Source of the DNA: Oscillospiraceae bacterium | GTDB lineage: Bacteria > Bacillota > Clostridia > Oscillospirales > Oscillospiraceae | Direction of reading: 5' to 3' | Length of the DNA: 64,000 nt | Assembly (NCBI GenBank): GCA_021768185.1 | Contig: JAETNP010000002.1 | Coordinates: forward strand, 46,044 to 110,043 | In this document: positions 8,730-17,603 of the stretch, one piece after another | Position numbering within the stretch: position 1 is the stretch's first letter | Layout of the letters: each line of letters opens with the position of its first letter | The notes under the pieces: generated by a model | What the model was told of the DNA's origin: nothing | Database searches by the model: none | What the model saw: the letters and a program-made list of their open reading frames with translations, nothing else | Made by a program: the position numbers and the translations under genes

Positions 8730-9047
8730 CTATTCCTTCAGGGTGAACAGCTGCCAGACGCCGCCGCAATAGACGGCGATCCCCTCTTCGCATCGGGCGT
8801 AGGGCAGGTCCAGGGCGCGGCTGAAATTGGTCTCGCCGTCCTTTTCCGGCCATGTGTCCGTGTAGGAGGCGGTATGGCCCAGGATGTCCAAGTCGTCTGC
8901 GCCCTCTACCGTCCGATAGGCCATTTGGTACACAGTACCGTTTACCATGATGGCGGCGGGATAGTCCCCCGCCGGTTTCTCCGCGGCGCAGGCCGCCAGG
9001 GTCAGAAGCATCGCCGCCGCGAGCATAGCGGCAAGAAGTTTTTTCAC
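8730..9047 (-). CDS. Small hypothetical lipoprotein
   Basis: A protein of 105 residues. The GTG start at 9047 follows GAGGAGGG and gives a lipoprotein signal peptide (VKKLLAAMLAAAMLLTLAAC) whose lipobox Cys is near residue 20. The mature part is short and beta-rich with two further Cys residues; I do not recognise a family. It is expected on the outer face of the membrane. A longer reading from an upstream ATG would bury the signal peptide and is rejected. Confidence 0.65.
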   Translation of the reverse strand: MKKLLAAMLAAAMLLTLAACAAEKPAGDYPAAIMVNGTVYQMAYRTVEGADDLDILGHTASYTDTWPEKDGETNFSRALDLPYARCEEGIAVYCGGVWQLFTLKE

Positions 9048-9093
9048 TGCAAGTCCCTCCTCTTTTGTTCCATACCAAAATAGACGCAATCTG

Positions 9094-9138
9094 TGCAAAA
9101 AAGTTCTGCCGAATAACATCCGGCAGAACTTTTTTGCA
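9094..9138 (-). terminator. Long perfect-stem terminator of the sigma/anti-sigma/SBP operon
   Basis: An 18-bp perfect stem (TGCAAAAAAGTTCTGCCG and its complement) around an 8-base loop, with the U-tract inside the stem. It lies about 75 bases past the end of the solute-binding protein gene. Confidence 0.8.
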
Positions 9139-9212
9139 TACACTCTTTTCACTTTTTATAAATAAGGATGCGGTTTATCCAGCATTCACCGGATAAAGTG
9201 CATCTCTGCTGC

Positions 9213-10646
9213 TTACTTGTTCTCATTTACATACAGCCCCACACGGCTCTCGATGCGCTGGATCGTCTCATCTATCCCCAAATCGCCAGCGAAATATGGT
9301 GCGGCAGCATCCATAACGATGTCATACACAGTCAGATCAGACAGTATGAATTTATCAATGCTGTTGAAGAAATCATTGAATCGCTGTATCTGTTCCGCTG
9401 TTGGGATGGGGCACTCTGCATTAAGGTAGCCCGGGGCATAAAAAGAGCGATACCGGTCTTCCTGCTGGAGGAAATTCATCGTATACTCATAATCAACACG
9501 GTTGACCGGGATGCCGCCGACATAAGGGATATTTTTAGGATCTATCTGCAGCTTTCCGCTGGTCGGCAGAAGTATTTGACGGATAAACTCCCAAGCCGCT
9601 TCTTTATCCTTGCAGGTGGAAGACATAAGCATCTGGCGCGACTCTGCATCAGGTGCGGCGGGATAGAATGCGCTGCCTGCACTGCCGTCCTCCACCGGAT
9701 AACCCACGTAGGAGCAGGGACCGCCGAACATGTAATTCAGATATTCAATATCCTTGAGGTTTGTAACGTTCCGATGCAGCATCTGACGGCCGCTCATTTG
9801 CCGGTCAACAACCTCGTTATCATCCCACTCGCCGGGACCTTCAGCAGGGAAATAGTCCCGCAGAAACTCCAAAGCAGCGCGGAAGGAGGGGCTGTCAAAG
9901 GAGCATGTTCCTGCCTCCCAGTCAATATAATTATCCAACGACATTTTCAGGATATCCGCCGCCCACGCACGGACGGTATAAAAAGGCAGAACCGAAGAAT
10001 CCTCCGGCATCCTGTCAAATGCCTCCTGCAAGTCCGCTAACGACCAGCTGGTCCGGTCCCCTACTACGCTTTCAGCACCGCACAAGGTGTATATCCAGAC
10101 GGAGCTGAACGCGATGTACAGTCCTCCATCCACCTCGGCCGCTTTGAAAGGAGCTTCCATCAGGGCCTCTCTCCCCAAGTCGGGATCATTCTCGATCCAA
10201 GGCCACAGGTCTTCCAGATATCCTTTTCTGGCTAATTGCCGGTAGGGCAGGAAACCGCCGGTCACGGATACCCCGTAGCCCAGCTCCATAATGTCAGGGG
10301 CCTTCCCGGAGGCGATCTCTGTCAGGAGACGCTGGCGTCCCTGAACAGCCACATCTATATCGTAATCACTGCCAACATAGTCTACCACCTCGATCTGTAC
10401 ATCCGAATGGGTCCGGTTAAACAGATCAATCATCGCCCGGTCCGGCCCATCCCAGGATAGTTTGGCATAGGTCAGGACCGTTATCTCACCATCCTGCCCG
10501 GGGACCGGCGGCCCATCCTGTGATGGCTGCCGGTCCGGCACATCTGCAGCGGGCGCCTTATCGCTGGTATCGCTGCAGGCCGTAATACAAAATACCGACA
10601 GGATGGCAAGAAATAACGATATCCCTTGCACTACTTTTTTATACAC
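9213..10646 (-). CDS. Extracellular solute-binding lipoprotein (ABC sugar-type)
   Basis: A protein of 477 residues with a lipoprotein signal peptide ending at ITAC (Cys near residue 24), then a Pro/Gln-rich linker and a family 1-like solute-binding fold (ITVLTYAK, LLTEIASGKAPDIMELGY, and KDKEAAWEFIRQIL near the C-terminus). Such proteins normally deliver oligosaccharides to an ABC importer. No permease or ATPase gene is nearby. Instead it is the last gene of an operon with an ECF sigma factor and an anti-sigma-like protein, starting 15 bases after the latter. GTG start with AAGGTGATCG ahead. It may sense a ligand as well as bind it; that part is inference. Confidence 0.88.
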   Translation of the reverse strand: MYKKVVQGISLFLAILSVFCITACSDTSDKAPAADVPDRQPSQDGPPVPGQDGEITVLTYAKLSWDGPDRAMIDLFNRTHSDVQIEVVDYVGSDYDIDVAVQGRQRLLTEIASGKAPDIMELGYGVSVTGGFLPYRQLARKGYLEDLWPWIENDPDLGREALMEAPFKAAEVDGGLYIAFSSVWIYTLCGAESVVGDRTSWSLADLQEAFDRMPEDSSVLPFYTVRAWAADILKMSLDNYIDWEAGTCSFDSPSFRAALEFLRDYFPAEGPGEWDDNEVVDRQMSGRQMLHRNVTNLKDIEYLNYMFGGPCSYVGYPVEDGSAGSAFYPAAPDAESRQMLMSSTCKDKEAAWEFIRQILLPTSGKLQIDPKNIPYVGGIPVNRVDYEYTMNFLQQEDRYRSFYAPGYLNAECPIPTAEQIQRFNDFFNSIDKFILSDLTVYDIVMDAAAPYFAGDLGIDETIQRIESRVGLYVNENK

Positions 10647-10661
10647 GTTACGATCACCTTC

Positions 10662-11588
10662 CTACGGTGTGCTTGCATAGGCAGAAAGCACCATTCGTTT
10701 CAAAGCGTGCTTTTCAACCGCACCACTGATATAACATTCATAATGCTCTGTTGCCCATGCGGCTGAGTTGCTATTAACGTTTTCGAGTAAATAGACTGTT
10801 AAGTCACCAACGAGAAATGTTTCGACAGACGCATCTGTTTTTTCTACCTGCATATTTGCGTTGCCATTATAGTATCCAATCTGGATTTGTAGAAAGTTGG
10901 CCCCATCATAATATTTTGCGAATAAACCGATTAAAGAGCCATCGTCAGGCCAAGAATCGACCTCAACATCTTCAAATTCATATCCGTCAGGAATCCATGT
11001 TGGCTCACGAACCTCGGTTATGCCGTAGTCGTCTAAAGCTTCCTGAAGAGATGCGTAAGTGGTCTCGTTGCTATTAACAACTCCATTATCTGCCAACGCA
11101 GGAGTGCTTGTCCCATCGTCTGCACCATTGGATCGAATAGCGCCTAAGCTGAACACCTCGTCTGTCCAACGCGCTATAGCGCCAAAAACATCCACTCCTG
11201 CTGCTTGTGCGACAACCATACCGCCCATGAGACAAATTGCAATAAGGGCAGCTGCAAGTCCAACGCGCCAAGCAGATTGCACCTTGCGTCTCGTACTAAC
11301 AGCAGAGGCGTTTTCGGCAGAAAAAGTTTGAAGCAGCTTATTTTTGAAATTGGTAAAAGAGGTATTCGTATCCGGCGCTTCCGGCATGGGGGCTTTCCGG
11401 TCCAGCGCGGCAAGATATGCGTCGATCAATGTGGAGTCATAGTTCTCCTCGGTCATATTTTCCATGGCTTCGCGCAAGCCGACAGTCAGCTCTTCTTTGG
11501 TCATGGCCTCCAGCATTTGCATAAACACATCGCCGTCAGTGGGGAAATTTGACGGACCGCCGTGCTGCTTACTCGCGGTATGATTCAT
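10662..11588 (-). CDS. DUF4367 domain protein, probable anti-sigma factor
   Basis: A protein of 308 residues: about 110 cytoplasmic residues, one membrane segment near residues 110-130 (VGLAAALIAICLMGGMVVAQ), and an outer part with a DUF4367-like domain (EPTWIPDGYEFEDVEV). This topology and its position directly after an ECF sigma gene fit an anti-sigma factor. The N-terminal part has no ZAS zinc motif. The second of two adjacent ATGs (11588) has the better distance from AGGAGG. The sigma gene ends 146 bases upstream. Confidence 0.72.
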   Translation of the reverse strand: MNHTASKQHGGPSNFPTDGDVFMQMLEAMTKEELTVGLREAMENMTEENYDSTLIDAYLAALDRKAPMPEAPDTNTSFTNFKNKLLQTFSAENASAVSTRRKVQSAWRVGLAAALIAICLMGGMVVAQAAGVDVFGAIARWTDEVFSLGAIRSNGADDGTSTPALADNGVVNSNETTYASLQEALDDYGITEVREPTWIPDGYEFEDVEVDSWPDDGSLIGLFAKYYDGANFLQIQIGYYNGNANMQVEKTDASVETFLVGDLTVYLLENVNSNSAAWATEHYECYISGAVEKHALKRMVLSAYASTP

Positions 11589-11734
11589 CATGCACCTCCT
11601 GTCCCCTCACTATGTACATGTGCCGAGAGGGCTGTTTTGTGAAAAGGAATTTTGATTTTCGCTAAATTTATATGAATGCACAAATTTTTTCTTGATATTT
11701 GACCAATTGCACAAAGTCCATATGTGTTGGGCGG

Positions 11735-12205
11735 TTATTCTCGCATAAACTTCCGGCACTTAATAACCGCCCGTGAAACCCATTTGCGGCATAGATCCTC
11801 TGAAACGCCTAACCGGTCAGACATCTCACTGTAACGCATATTCTGCTCAAACCGCCAGATAAGTATTTCCCGTTCCCTGGGGTGTAATTGTGCGGGCAGC
11901 AAACTGTCCAACGGCAGATCTGCCGTTCCGGCAGGGATCTCACCCGCTGCATCCAGAGGAATGTCTTTGCGAGACGGCGAGCGCATCTCGTTCATAATAA
12001 GATTCTGCAGTGTCTGCATCAGCCATGCACCTAGTTTTGGATGCTGCATAAGTTTTGCCTGATGGAAGATTGCCAGCAGAAAAACATCCTGCACTAAGTC
12101 CTGTGCAAGTTCCCAATTCAGTGTCCTGCGATATGCGACCTTAAACAGCCGCTCGTGTTCCTCATTGTACAAAGGCGTAATGAAGTCATTCCAATTCTGC
12201 TTCAC
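11735..12205 (-). CDS. RNA polymerase ECF-type sigma factor
   Basis: A protein of 156 residues with sigma region 2 (NEEHERLFKVAYRRTLNWELAQDLVQDVFLL, split here over two helices) and region 4 (LHPREREILIWRFEQN...YSEMSDRLGVSEDLCRKWVSRA). It redirects RNA polymerase to its own promoters, probably including this operon. GTG start with TAGGAGGTG ahead. It is followed by a membrane protein with anti-sigma topology and then a solute-binding lipoprotein, suggesting a surface-signalling unit. Confidence 0.88.
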   Translation of the reverse strand: MKQNWNDFITPLYNEEHERLFKVAYRRTLNWELAQDLVQDVFLLAIFHQAKLMQHPKLGAWLMQTLQNLIMNEMRSPSRKDIPLDAAGEIPAGTADLPLDSLLPAQLHPREREILIWRFEQNMRYSEMSDRLGVSEDLCRKWVSRAVIKCRKFMRE

Positions 12206-12324
12206 AGTTTCACCTCCTACGGTTTATCTATTGGCTGCTAATAACCGGCAAATTTCCATGTATAGAGGTCCAAAGTACTTTACCGAAAGGCCGGAAGGAA
12301 TATTTGCCATGTTTTGTGGCTTAA

Positions 12325-12359
12325 ATCAATACCCCCCGGCTTCGCCGGGGGGTATTGAT
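12325..12359. terminator. Terminator between the ddl operon and the sigma operon
   Basis: A stem of 15-16 bp (ATCAATACCCCCCGGC with its complement) around a TTCG-type loop, 25 bases beyond the end of the D-Ala-D-Ala ligase gene. Confidence 0.7.
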
Positions 12360-12383
12360 CATATCTCTTCTTGAAAAGCAGCA

Positions 12384-13427
12384 TCAGGTCAAAGACAGGT
12401 CCAGAATCCTCTGGCACAGCTCCGGATAACTCATGCCGACCGCCGCCGCCTCCTTGGGCAGCAGGCTGCCGGGAGTCATGCCGGGCAGGGTGTTGATCTC
12501 CAGGCACCAGGCCCGGCCCTCCTCGTCCAGAAGGAAATCCGTCCGGGAATAGGCCCGCAGACCCAGGGCGCGGTGGAGCTTCAGGGCCAGCTCCCCGACG
12601 GTCTTCTGCTGGGCGGCGGTAATGGGCGCGGGACAGATCTCCAGGCTCTGGCCCGACTGATACTTGGCGGCGTAGTCGAAGTAGCTGCCGTTCTGGGAGA
12701 TCATCTCCACCGCCGGGAGATATTCCTCCCCCAGGACGCCTACGGTGAGGTCCCGGCCCCGGATCTTCTTCTCCACGATCACGTGGCCGCCGTAACCCAG
12801 CATCTCCTCCAGAGCCGCCTCCAGCTCCTCCCGGGTGTCCGGCAGGGCCAGGCCCAGGGAGGACCCGCCGTTGATGGCCTTCACCGCCGCCGGCAGGGGC
12901 AGCTCCTTCGACAGCCGGGGGATATCCTCCTCCCCGTAGATCAGCTCCCGCCAGGGCAGGGTGGGAATACCCGCCCCCTCCATCACCTGCTTGGTGACGG
13001 CTTTGTTCATAGCCATGCCGGAGCCCAGATGGCCGGATCCGGTGTAGGGAATCCCCAGCAGGTCGAAGGCCGCCTGGACGCGCCCGTCCTCGCCGCACTC
13101 GCCATGGAGGCCCAGGAACACCGCGTCCGCCAGCCGGCAGACCTCCAGCACGCCGGGGCCGAAGAGGCTGGGCGACCGGTCCCGCCGGGAGGCGCGGACC
13201 GCCGCCAGATCGGGGGCCCGCGCCGTGATTTCCTCTTGGGTACACAGGCCGTCCGGGGCGTCAAAGATGTCCTTCCACTCCCCTGTCCAGGACTCAAGCC
13301 CCATGAACATGTCCACCAGAACCGCCCGGTGTCCCAGGCTCCGCAGCGCGCGACAGATCCCCTGTCCGGACACCAGGGACACCTGGCGCTCCGGGGAAAG
13401 GCCGCCGGCCAATACGATAATCTTCAA
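12384..13427 (-). CDS. ddl: D-alanine--D-alanine ligase
   Basis: A protein of 347 residues with the ATP-grasp fold of Ddl. It joins two D-alanines for peptidoglycan precursors in the cytosol. Visible motifs are GGLSPERQVSLVSG at the N-terminus, HGECGEDG, the omega-loop Tyr in FDYAAKY (typical of D-Ala-D-Ala rather than D-lactate ligases), and the metal and substrate motif EINTLPGMT. TTG start preceded by GGGAG. It is the last of three cell-envelope genes read in the same direction, 19 bases after the SLH/transglutaminase gene. Confidence 0.93.
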   Translation of the reverse strand: MKIIVLAGGLSPERQVSLVSGQGICRALRSLGHRAVLVDMFMGLESWTGEWKDIFDAPDGLCTQEEITARAPDLAAVRASRRDRSPSLFGPGVLEVCRLADAVFLGLHGECGEDGRVQAAFDLLGIPYTGSGHLGSGMAMNKAVTKQVMEGAGIPTLPWRELIYGEEDIPRLSKELPLPAAVKAINGGSSLGLALPDTREELEAALEEMLGYGGHVIVEKKIRGRDLTVGVLGEEYLPAVEMISQNGSYFDYAAKYQSGQSLEICPAPITAAQQKTVGELALKLHRALGLRAYSRTDFLLDEEGRAWCLEINTLPGMTPGSLLPKEAAAVGMSYPELCQRILDLSLT

Positions 13428-13445
13428 AACGAGGTTTACTCCCTT

Positions 13446-14888
13446 CTAAAATCTCCCGACGGCTTTTGCCTCGGTCATGGCGAAATACTCGTACTCCACC
13501 CCATAGCGCTGATCGCCCCAGGTGGTGTCAATATGGTACGTTTCTCCATCCAGCTCCGCTACTGTCCAGATGTGCTTGGCTGTGGAATACGTGCCGCATT
13601 CAATACCCTCCAGCTTCAGCAGCAGGTTGTAAGCCGCCGTATAGCCGTCGCAGACGGCCAATCCCGTGGCAAAGGCCTGGTAGCCGCTGTGGCTCATGGA
13701 GCTGTTTCCATGGTCATAACGGCAGTGGTCACAGATCCAGGTGAAATACACCCTGGCCTTTTCGTACTCTGACATATCCTCTGTAATTCTGCCCTCCGCC
13801 CACATCTGATCATGAACGGCAATGGCATACTCCATGGTTTCCTCCCGATACCGCTCTATCTGCGATTCATCATAGAGGCTGCTGGAAAAGGTAATCTCCA
13901 CGTTTTTGCTGTTGGGATAGTAGAGGACGGTGACATTGTTATAGGTCTGCTCCACATAATTGCGCACCACGCTCAGGAAGGCGTTCATCAGCTCGTTCAC
14001 AAACTGCCTGGTTACCGTCCCCTCCGGATACTCCAGCGAAAGCGTCCGCTCCCCGTTGGCCAGCATGCAGCGGACGTCGGCGTCCAGCTCTTCCCTGTTG
14101 TCAAGAGCCGGGGAGGGATAGAAGGTCCCGTCGCTCTTCACCATCGCCTCCAACGTAGAGCCTCCCCTGCTGTAGGAGGGAAGGATGTCCCAGTCCAGCT
14201 CCATGCGAAGCGCCGGATAAGCCAGACGCGCCACCATGGCAGCCGCCTCACTGCGGACAATCCGGCTGTCGGGATAAAAGGACCCTCTGTCATCTGATCC
14301 GCCGGCCACGCCCCAGTCGTACAGCAGGAGAATGTCGTCCTGATAGGGCGTATCCTCCTTCACGTCCTGAATATAGCGGCCGCTGTCATAGCCGGAGGAC
14401 ACCGTCTCCCGGTTGATGGGGTCCAGCAGCTCCTGCGGCAAAGCACCGGCCAGCACATGGGCCATCTCCGCCCGGGTGGCCGGGCGGTCATAGGTCCCCT
14501 CCAGCTCCTCGCCGATGATCCCCTCCGCGATCAGGTGCCGCAGATAGGGCAGATACCACTCCCCTCCGCCGATGCCGTACGTGTCCCGGGCCGACTCGCT
14601 GCTGCCGGTCTCATAGAGACTGCGCAGCCGGGACGCCATGGTGATCACCTCTGCCACCGTCAGCGCGCCGTTGGGATCAAAAAGATCTCCGTCCCCCTTG
14701 CCCTGGGCCAGTCCCAGCTCGTACAGGGCCTTGACGTCCTCATAGTACCAATCACTCGCCGCCACGTCGGAGAACTGGTTCTCGTAGACCGCCGAAGGGA
14801 CAAAATTCTCCGCCGCCCGGGCCTGGACGGGCAGGACCGCCAGCAGCATAGCCGCCGTCAGGACCAGTGTATATATGCGCTGCTTCAT
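13446..14888 (-). CDS. S-layer homology and transglutaminase domain protein
   Basis: A secreted protein of 480 residues: a signal peptide (MKQRIYTLVLTAAMLLAVL, cleaved near AAE), three SLH-like repeats (about residues 38-235; for example FSDVAASDWYYEDVKALYELG), and a C-terminal transglutaminase-like domain with the Cys in GLAVCDGYTAAY, the His in HIWTVAEL and the Asp in YHIDTTWGD. SLH repeats bind pyruvylated wall polymers, so the enzyme domain is held at the cell wall. It sits between an LCP-family gene and ddl, in keeping with a wall role. The exact substrate is unknown. Confidence 0.88.
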   Translation of the reverse strand: MKQRIYTLVLTAAMLLAVLPVQARAAENFVPSAVYENQFSDVAASDWYYEDVKALYELGLAQGKGDGDLFDPNGALTVAEVITMASRLRSLYETGSSESARDTYGIGGGEWYLPYLRHLIAEGIIGEELEGTYDRPATRAEMAHVLAGALPQELLDPINRETVSSGYDSGRYIQDVKEDTPYQDDILLLYDWGVAGGSDDRGSFYPDSRIVRSEAAAMVARLAYPALRMELDWDILPSYSRGGSTLEAMVKSDGTFYPSPALDNREELDADVRCMLANGERTLSLEYPEGTVTRQFVNELMNAFLSVVRNYVEQTYNNVTVLYYPNSKNVEITFSSSLYDESQIERYREETMEYAIAVHDQMWAEGRITEDMSEYEKARVYFTWICDHCRYDHGNSSMSHSGYQAFATGLAVCDGYTAAYNLLLKLEGIECGTYSTAKHIWTVAELDGETYHIDTTWGDQRYGVEYEYFAMTEAKAVGRF

Positions 14889-14906
14889 CGTTCTCCGCCT
14901 CCTCCG

Positions 14907-15917
14907 TCACGGCACCAGAATGCTCATATCTTCCAGCGTCAGCTCCCGCTGATAGGGATTGGCGCAGGAATTGACCAGCTCCAGGACCGCCTCCGGGTCC
15001 AGCACGTAGTAGGACCCGCCCTTGTAGTAACCCGCGCCGTCTCCCGGCAGGGTGTGGAAGGTGATATTGTCGCTTCCCGCCGTCAGGGCCTGCTCCCCGA
15101 GCCAGATGAGATTGGCCAGCTCCAGGTCCGTTTCCACCCATTTCTGGAAAATTTCCGCGTAAGAGCGGATCTTGTCCCAGTTGGAGACCTGAAGCATCTG
15201 TTTGGCCGCCGTCATTAAAAAGGCCTGCTGGGTGCCGATGCGGCCGATGTCGGCGGTAGCATAGCCGGTACCGTCGTTGTTCTGCCGCCAGCGGACCACC
15301 TTCAGGGCCTCCTCGCCGTCCAGATGCCGGAGGCCGGCGGGGAAATGGATATGCAGATCCTGCTCGGGGTCGTCGTAGTCCATCTCCACGGGGATCTCAA
15401 AGTCCACGCCGTTGATGGCGTCCACCAGCTCCACAAAGGCCCGCAGGTCCACGGTGACGTAGTGGTCCACCGGGATGCCCAGCAGGCGGGACACCTCCGC
15501 CATGGTCTGGGTGATGCCCCCGTGGTGGTAGGCGTTGTTCAGCTTCTTCACCGGCCAGGACACATCCAGCAGCGTGTCCCGGGGCAGGCTGATGACGTCG
15601 ATCTTCCCGTTCTTGGCGTCCACCGCCACCAGCAGGTTGGTGTCGCTGCCGCCGTTCTCATCGTCCAGACCGCCCAGCAGGATGGTGTGGAACTTCTCTT
15701 TCCGCTCGGAAGCCACGTTCTTCGCGGCGGCGGCCCCGGGCTCCATCGCCCCCGCCTCCCCGGCGGGCAGCGGACCGCCCACCGGCTCCGGCTTGGGCGT
15801 CGGTTCTTTGGAAAAGCACTTGTACAGCCCCAGCAGGGCGGTCATTACAAACAGGATGCAGACCGCCGCCACAGCGGCAGCCTGCAGGCCGCTGGTTCTT
15901 CTTTTGCTGCGCCTCAT
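14907..15917 (-). CDS. LytR-CpsA-Psr (LCP) family protein
   Basis: A protein of 336 residues: a basic N-terminus (MRRSKRRTSG), one membrane helix (about residues 12-32), a linker, then the LCP catalytic domain with GSDTNLLVAVDAKNGKIDVISLPRDT, a conserved Asp/Arg set and DIGRIGTQQAFL. LCP enzymes attach wall teichoic acid or other anionic polymers to peptidoglycan. The ATG at 15917 is preferred because AAGGAG lies 10 bases ahead; an ATG at 15926 is only one base from it. It is the first gene of the three-gene wall operon. Confidence 0.9.
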   Translation of the reverse strand: MRRSKRRTSGLQAAAVAAVCILFVMTALLGLYKCFSKEPTPKPEPVGGPLPAGEAGAMEPGAAAAKNVASERKEKFHTILLGGLDDENGGSDTNLLVAVDAKNGKIDVISLPRDTLLDVSWPVKKLNNAYHHGGITQTMAEVSRLLGIPVDHYVTVDLRAFVELVDAINGVDFEIPVEMDYDDPEQDLHIHFPAGLRHLDGEEALKVVRWRQNNDGTGYATADIGRIGTQQAFLMTAAKQMLQVSNWDKIRSYAEIFQKWVETDLELANLIWLGEQALTAGSDNITFHTLPGDGAGYYKGGSYYVLDPEAVLELVNSCANPYQRELTLEDMSILVP

Positions 15918-16033
15918 GGACTCCATGCTCCTTGTTCTGTCCCAGAGTTTGGCGCGCTCCCACCGCGCCGGACCCTATTATACGCCCAAAAAGACAATAA
16001 CACAAGCACGGCGGAAATTTTGTCACCATTTGT

Positions 16034-16279
16034 TTACTTTGTATCCGAGTTGTCACGTTCCAGCCGCCGCAGCACCTCCTCCAGCTGCTCCGACTGGCGG
16101 GAGAGGGTCTCCAGAATGCCGCCGAGGACGTCCTCCATAGGAGAGCGCGCCGCCGGACGGACGGTGCGGATGGGGTGGACGTAACGGTGGATCGCCGCCG
16201 GCGGCGGTCCGGATACGCTCCGGCCGCTGTCCGGGGACTGGCGGCGCGTGGGCTGATGCTGTTTTCGGCATGACTTCAT
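16034..16279 (-). CDS. Small hypothetical protein downstream of spoIIID
   Basis: A protein of 81 residues with a basic, Pro-rich first half and a helical C-terminus with heptad character (MEDVLGGILETLSRQSEQLEEV). I recognise no family. Its ATG overlaps the stop codon of spoIIID (ATGA) and follows AGGAGG, so it is translationally coupled to that sporulation regulator. Confidence 0.5.
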   Translation of the reverse strand: MKSCRKQHQPTRRQSPDSGRSVSGPPPAAIHRYVHPIRTVRPAARSPMEDVLGGILETLSRQSEQLEEVLRRLERDNSDTK

Positions 16280-16572
16280 GACTGCTTCCCTCCTGATGGC
16301 TGCTCTTTGCCGGCGGGACGCTGCGCCTCGCCGCGGTATTTGCGGCGGGTGGCGATCCCCCCGCGTATGTGCCGTTCCGCTTTGTTCTCCTCCAATACTT
16401 CCTTCACCTGCAGATAGAGGTTTCTGTTGTAAAGGGGCAATCGCTCCTGAATATCCTTATGTACGGTGCTCTTGCTGATGCCGAACCGTCTGGCGGCTTC
16501 CCGCACGGTGGTGCGGTTTTCGATAATGTAGGCGGCCAGCTCGCAGGCCCGCTCCTCGATGTTTCCCTTCAA
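16276..16572 (-). CDS. spoIIID: Sporulation transcriptional regulator SpoIIID
   Basis: A protein of 98 residues whose first 80 match SpoIIID closely in style: KGNIEERACELAAYIIENRT, then a helix-turn-helix TVREAARRFGISKSTVHKDIQERL and NRNLYLQVKEVLEENKAERHIRGG. SpoIIID is the mother-cell regulator acting with sigma-E during endosporulation. The start is a TTG (16570-16572) with GGGAG ahead, replacing the usual ATG before KGNIEE. The C-terminal tail beyond the core is variable. A 81-residue gene overlaps its stop. This is the clearest sign that the organism forms spores. Confidence 0.93.
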   Translation of the reverse strand: MKGNIEERACELAAYIIENRTTVREAARRFGISKSTVHKDIQERLPLYNRNLYLQVKEVLEENKAERHIRGGIATRRKYRGEAQRPAGKEQPSGGKQS

Positions 16573-16642
16573 GGCCCAACACTCCCTATCCCGATATGCT
16601 CCATGTATATGCACGGAAGGGAACGAACATGCGGACCTCGTC

Positions 16643-16692
16643 AAAAAATGCCTGCCGTCCGCCTTCTGATGGGCGGACGGCAGGCATTTTTC
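16643..16692 (-). terminator. Terminator of the FapA/CheX/CheY operon
   Basis: A perfect stem of about 20 bp (ATGCCTGCCGTCCGCC with its complement, extended by A/T pairs) and a run of Ts on the minus strand, just past the response-regulator gene. Confidence 0.85.
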
Positions 16693-16702
16693 CCGCAGGC
16701 GC

Positions 16703-17065
16703 TTACGCCAGCGCTTCCTCCAGGGCCTTAAGCAGGCCCTCCTTCTGAATGGGCTTGAAGAGGAAGGTCTTCGCGCCGATGGACTCGGCGTCCTGAATGG
16801 TGTCATCGCAGACCAGGGAGGACACCATGACGACCCGCGCCTCCGGGTGCTCCTCCAGGATCACCTGGGCGGCCTCCAGGCCGTCGATGCCGGGCATAAT
16901 GATGTCCATGGTCACAATGTCCGGCTGGACCTCCTCGTAGCGGGAGATCGCCTCCTCGCCGTTCTCGCAGTATGCAGCCACTTCAAATTTGGAACCTTCC
17001 AGGAGCTTGCGGATCTGCAGCTCCATGACACGGGAATCATCTACCACCATGACCCGCTTTTTCAT
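16703..17065 (-). CDS. CheY-like single-domain response regulator
   Basis: A receiver domain of 120 residues alone. The acidic pair is Asp9-Asp10, the phospho-acceptor is Asp54 (TMDIIMPGIDG), the signalling hydroxyl is Ser82 and the conserved Lys is Lys104 (FKPI). No output domain. It lies 3 bases after a CheX-like phosphatase gene and behind a FapA gene, so it probably works in chemotaxis-like or surface signalling together with CheX. Confidence 0.9.
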   Translation of the reverse strand: MKKRVMVVDDSRVMELQIRKLLEGSKFEVAAYCENGEEAISRYEEVQPDIVTMDIIMPGIDGLEAAQVILEEHPEARVVMVSSLVCDDTIQDAESIGAKTFLFKPIQKEGLLKALEEALA

Positions 17066-17068
17066 AAA

Positions 17069-17572
17069 TCAGTCCACTCCTTCTGATTGATTCTGCGCAG
17101 CCGCGCCATACACGCCCTTCTCGGGCACGCAGTGGATCAGCTGCGCTTTTTCCTTTTGATCGTCGGAATAGGTCAGAACAATATACTCCACGTGCCCCTC
17201 CGGTACGTACCGCCCGGGGTAGAACGCGGGGACGCTGAAACGGACCGGCGTCTTTGCCGCCGGAAACAGCCTGGCGGCGATATGCCCGCACAGGATGTTG
17301 AGGTACTCCATCGCCACCGCTTCCATGTCCTGAGGGGAGACATCCTCCTCCATGATCATGCACTGGGCCAGCCGGATAAACAGCGCGCGCTCCGCACAGA
17401 AGCACAGGCTGGTGCCGAAATGGCCGTCAAACATGATATGCACCGTATACAGCTCCTCTTCCGGCGCGGCTCTGCCGGGGGTGAGGGCGATCCCCACCGT
17501 CTGGCTGGTGATCTCACGGACGGCCCAATCAAAAATCTCTGTCAGCCGTTCCCTCGGTATAACACTTATCAC
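17069..17572 (-). CDS. CheX-like chemotaxis phosphatase
   Basis: A protein of 167 residues of the CheX/CheC class. The CheX signature E-x-x-N is present once (Glu89, Asn92, in MEYLNILCG). Such proteins dephosphorylate CheY~P. It lies directly upstream of the CheY-like gene, an obvious partner, and 31 bases after the FapA gene. No CheA, receptor or flagellar genes are in the window, so the pathway input is unknown. Confidence 0.8.
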   Translation of the reverse strand: MISVIPRERLTEIFDWAVREITSQTVGIALTPGRAAPEEELYTVHIMFDGHFGTSLCFCAERALFIRLAQCMIMEEDVSPQDMEAVAMEYLNILCGHIAARLFPAAKTPVRFSVPAFYPGRYVPEGHVEYIVLTYSDDQKEKAQLIHCVPEKGVYGAAAQNQSEGVD

Positions 17573-17603
17573 AAATGGCCTCCTCTCTGCCGGGCCGTCG
17601 GAG

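Noticed and set aside
12165..12374. A short plus-strand frame over the sigma operon upstream region
   Set aside because: It crosses the strong terminator at 12325-12359 and has no ribosome-binding site.
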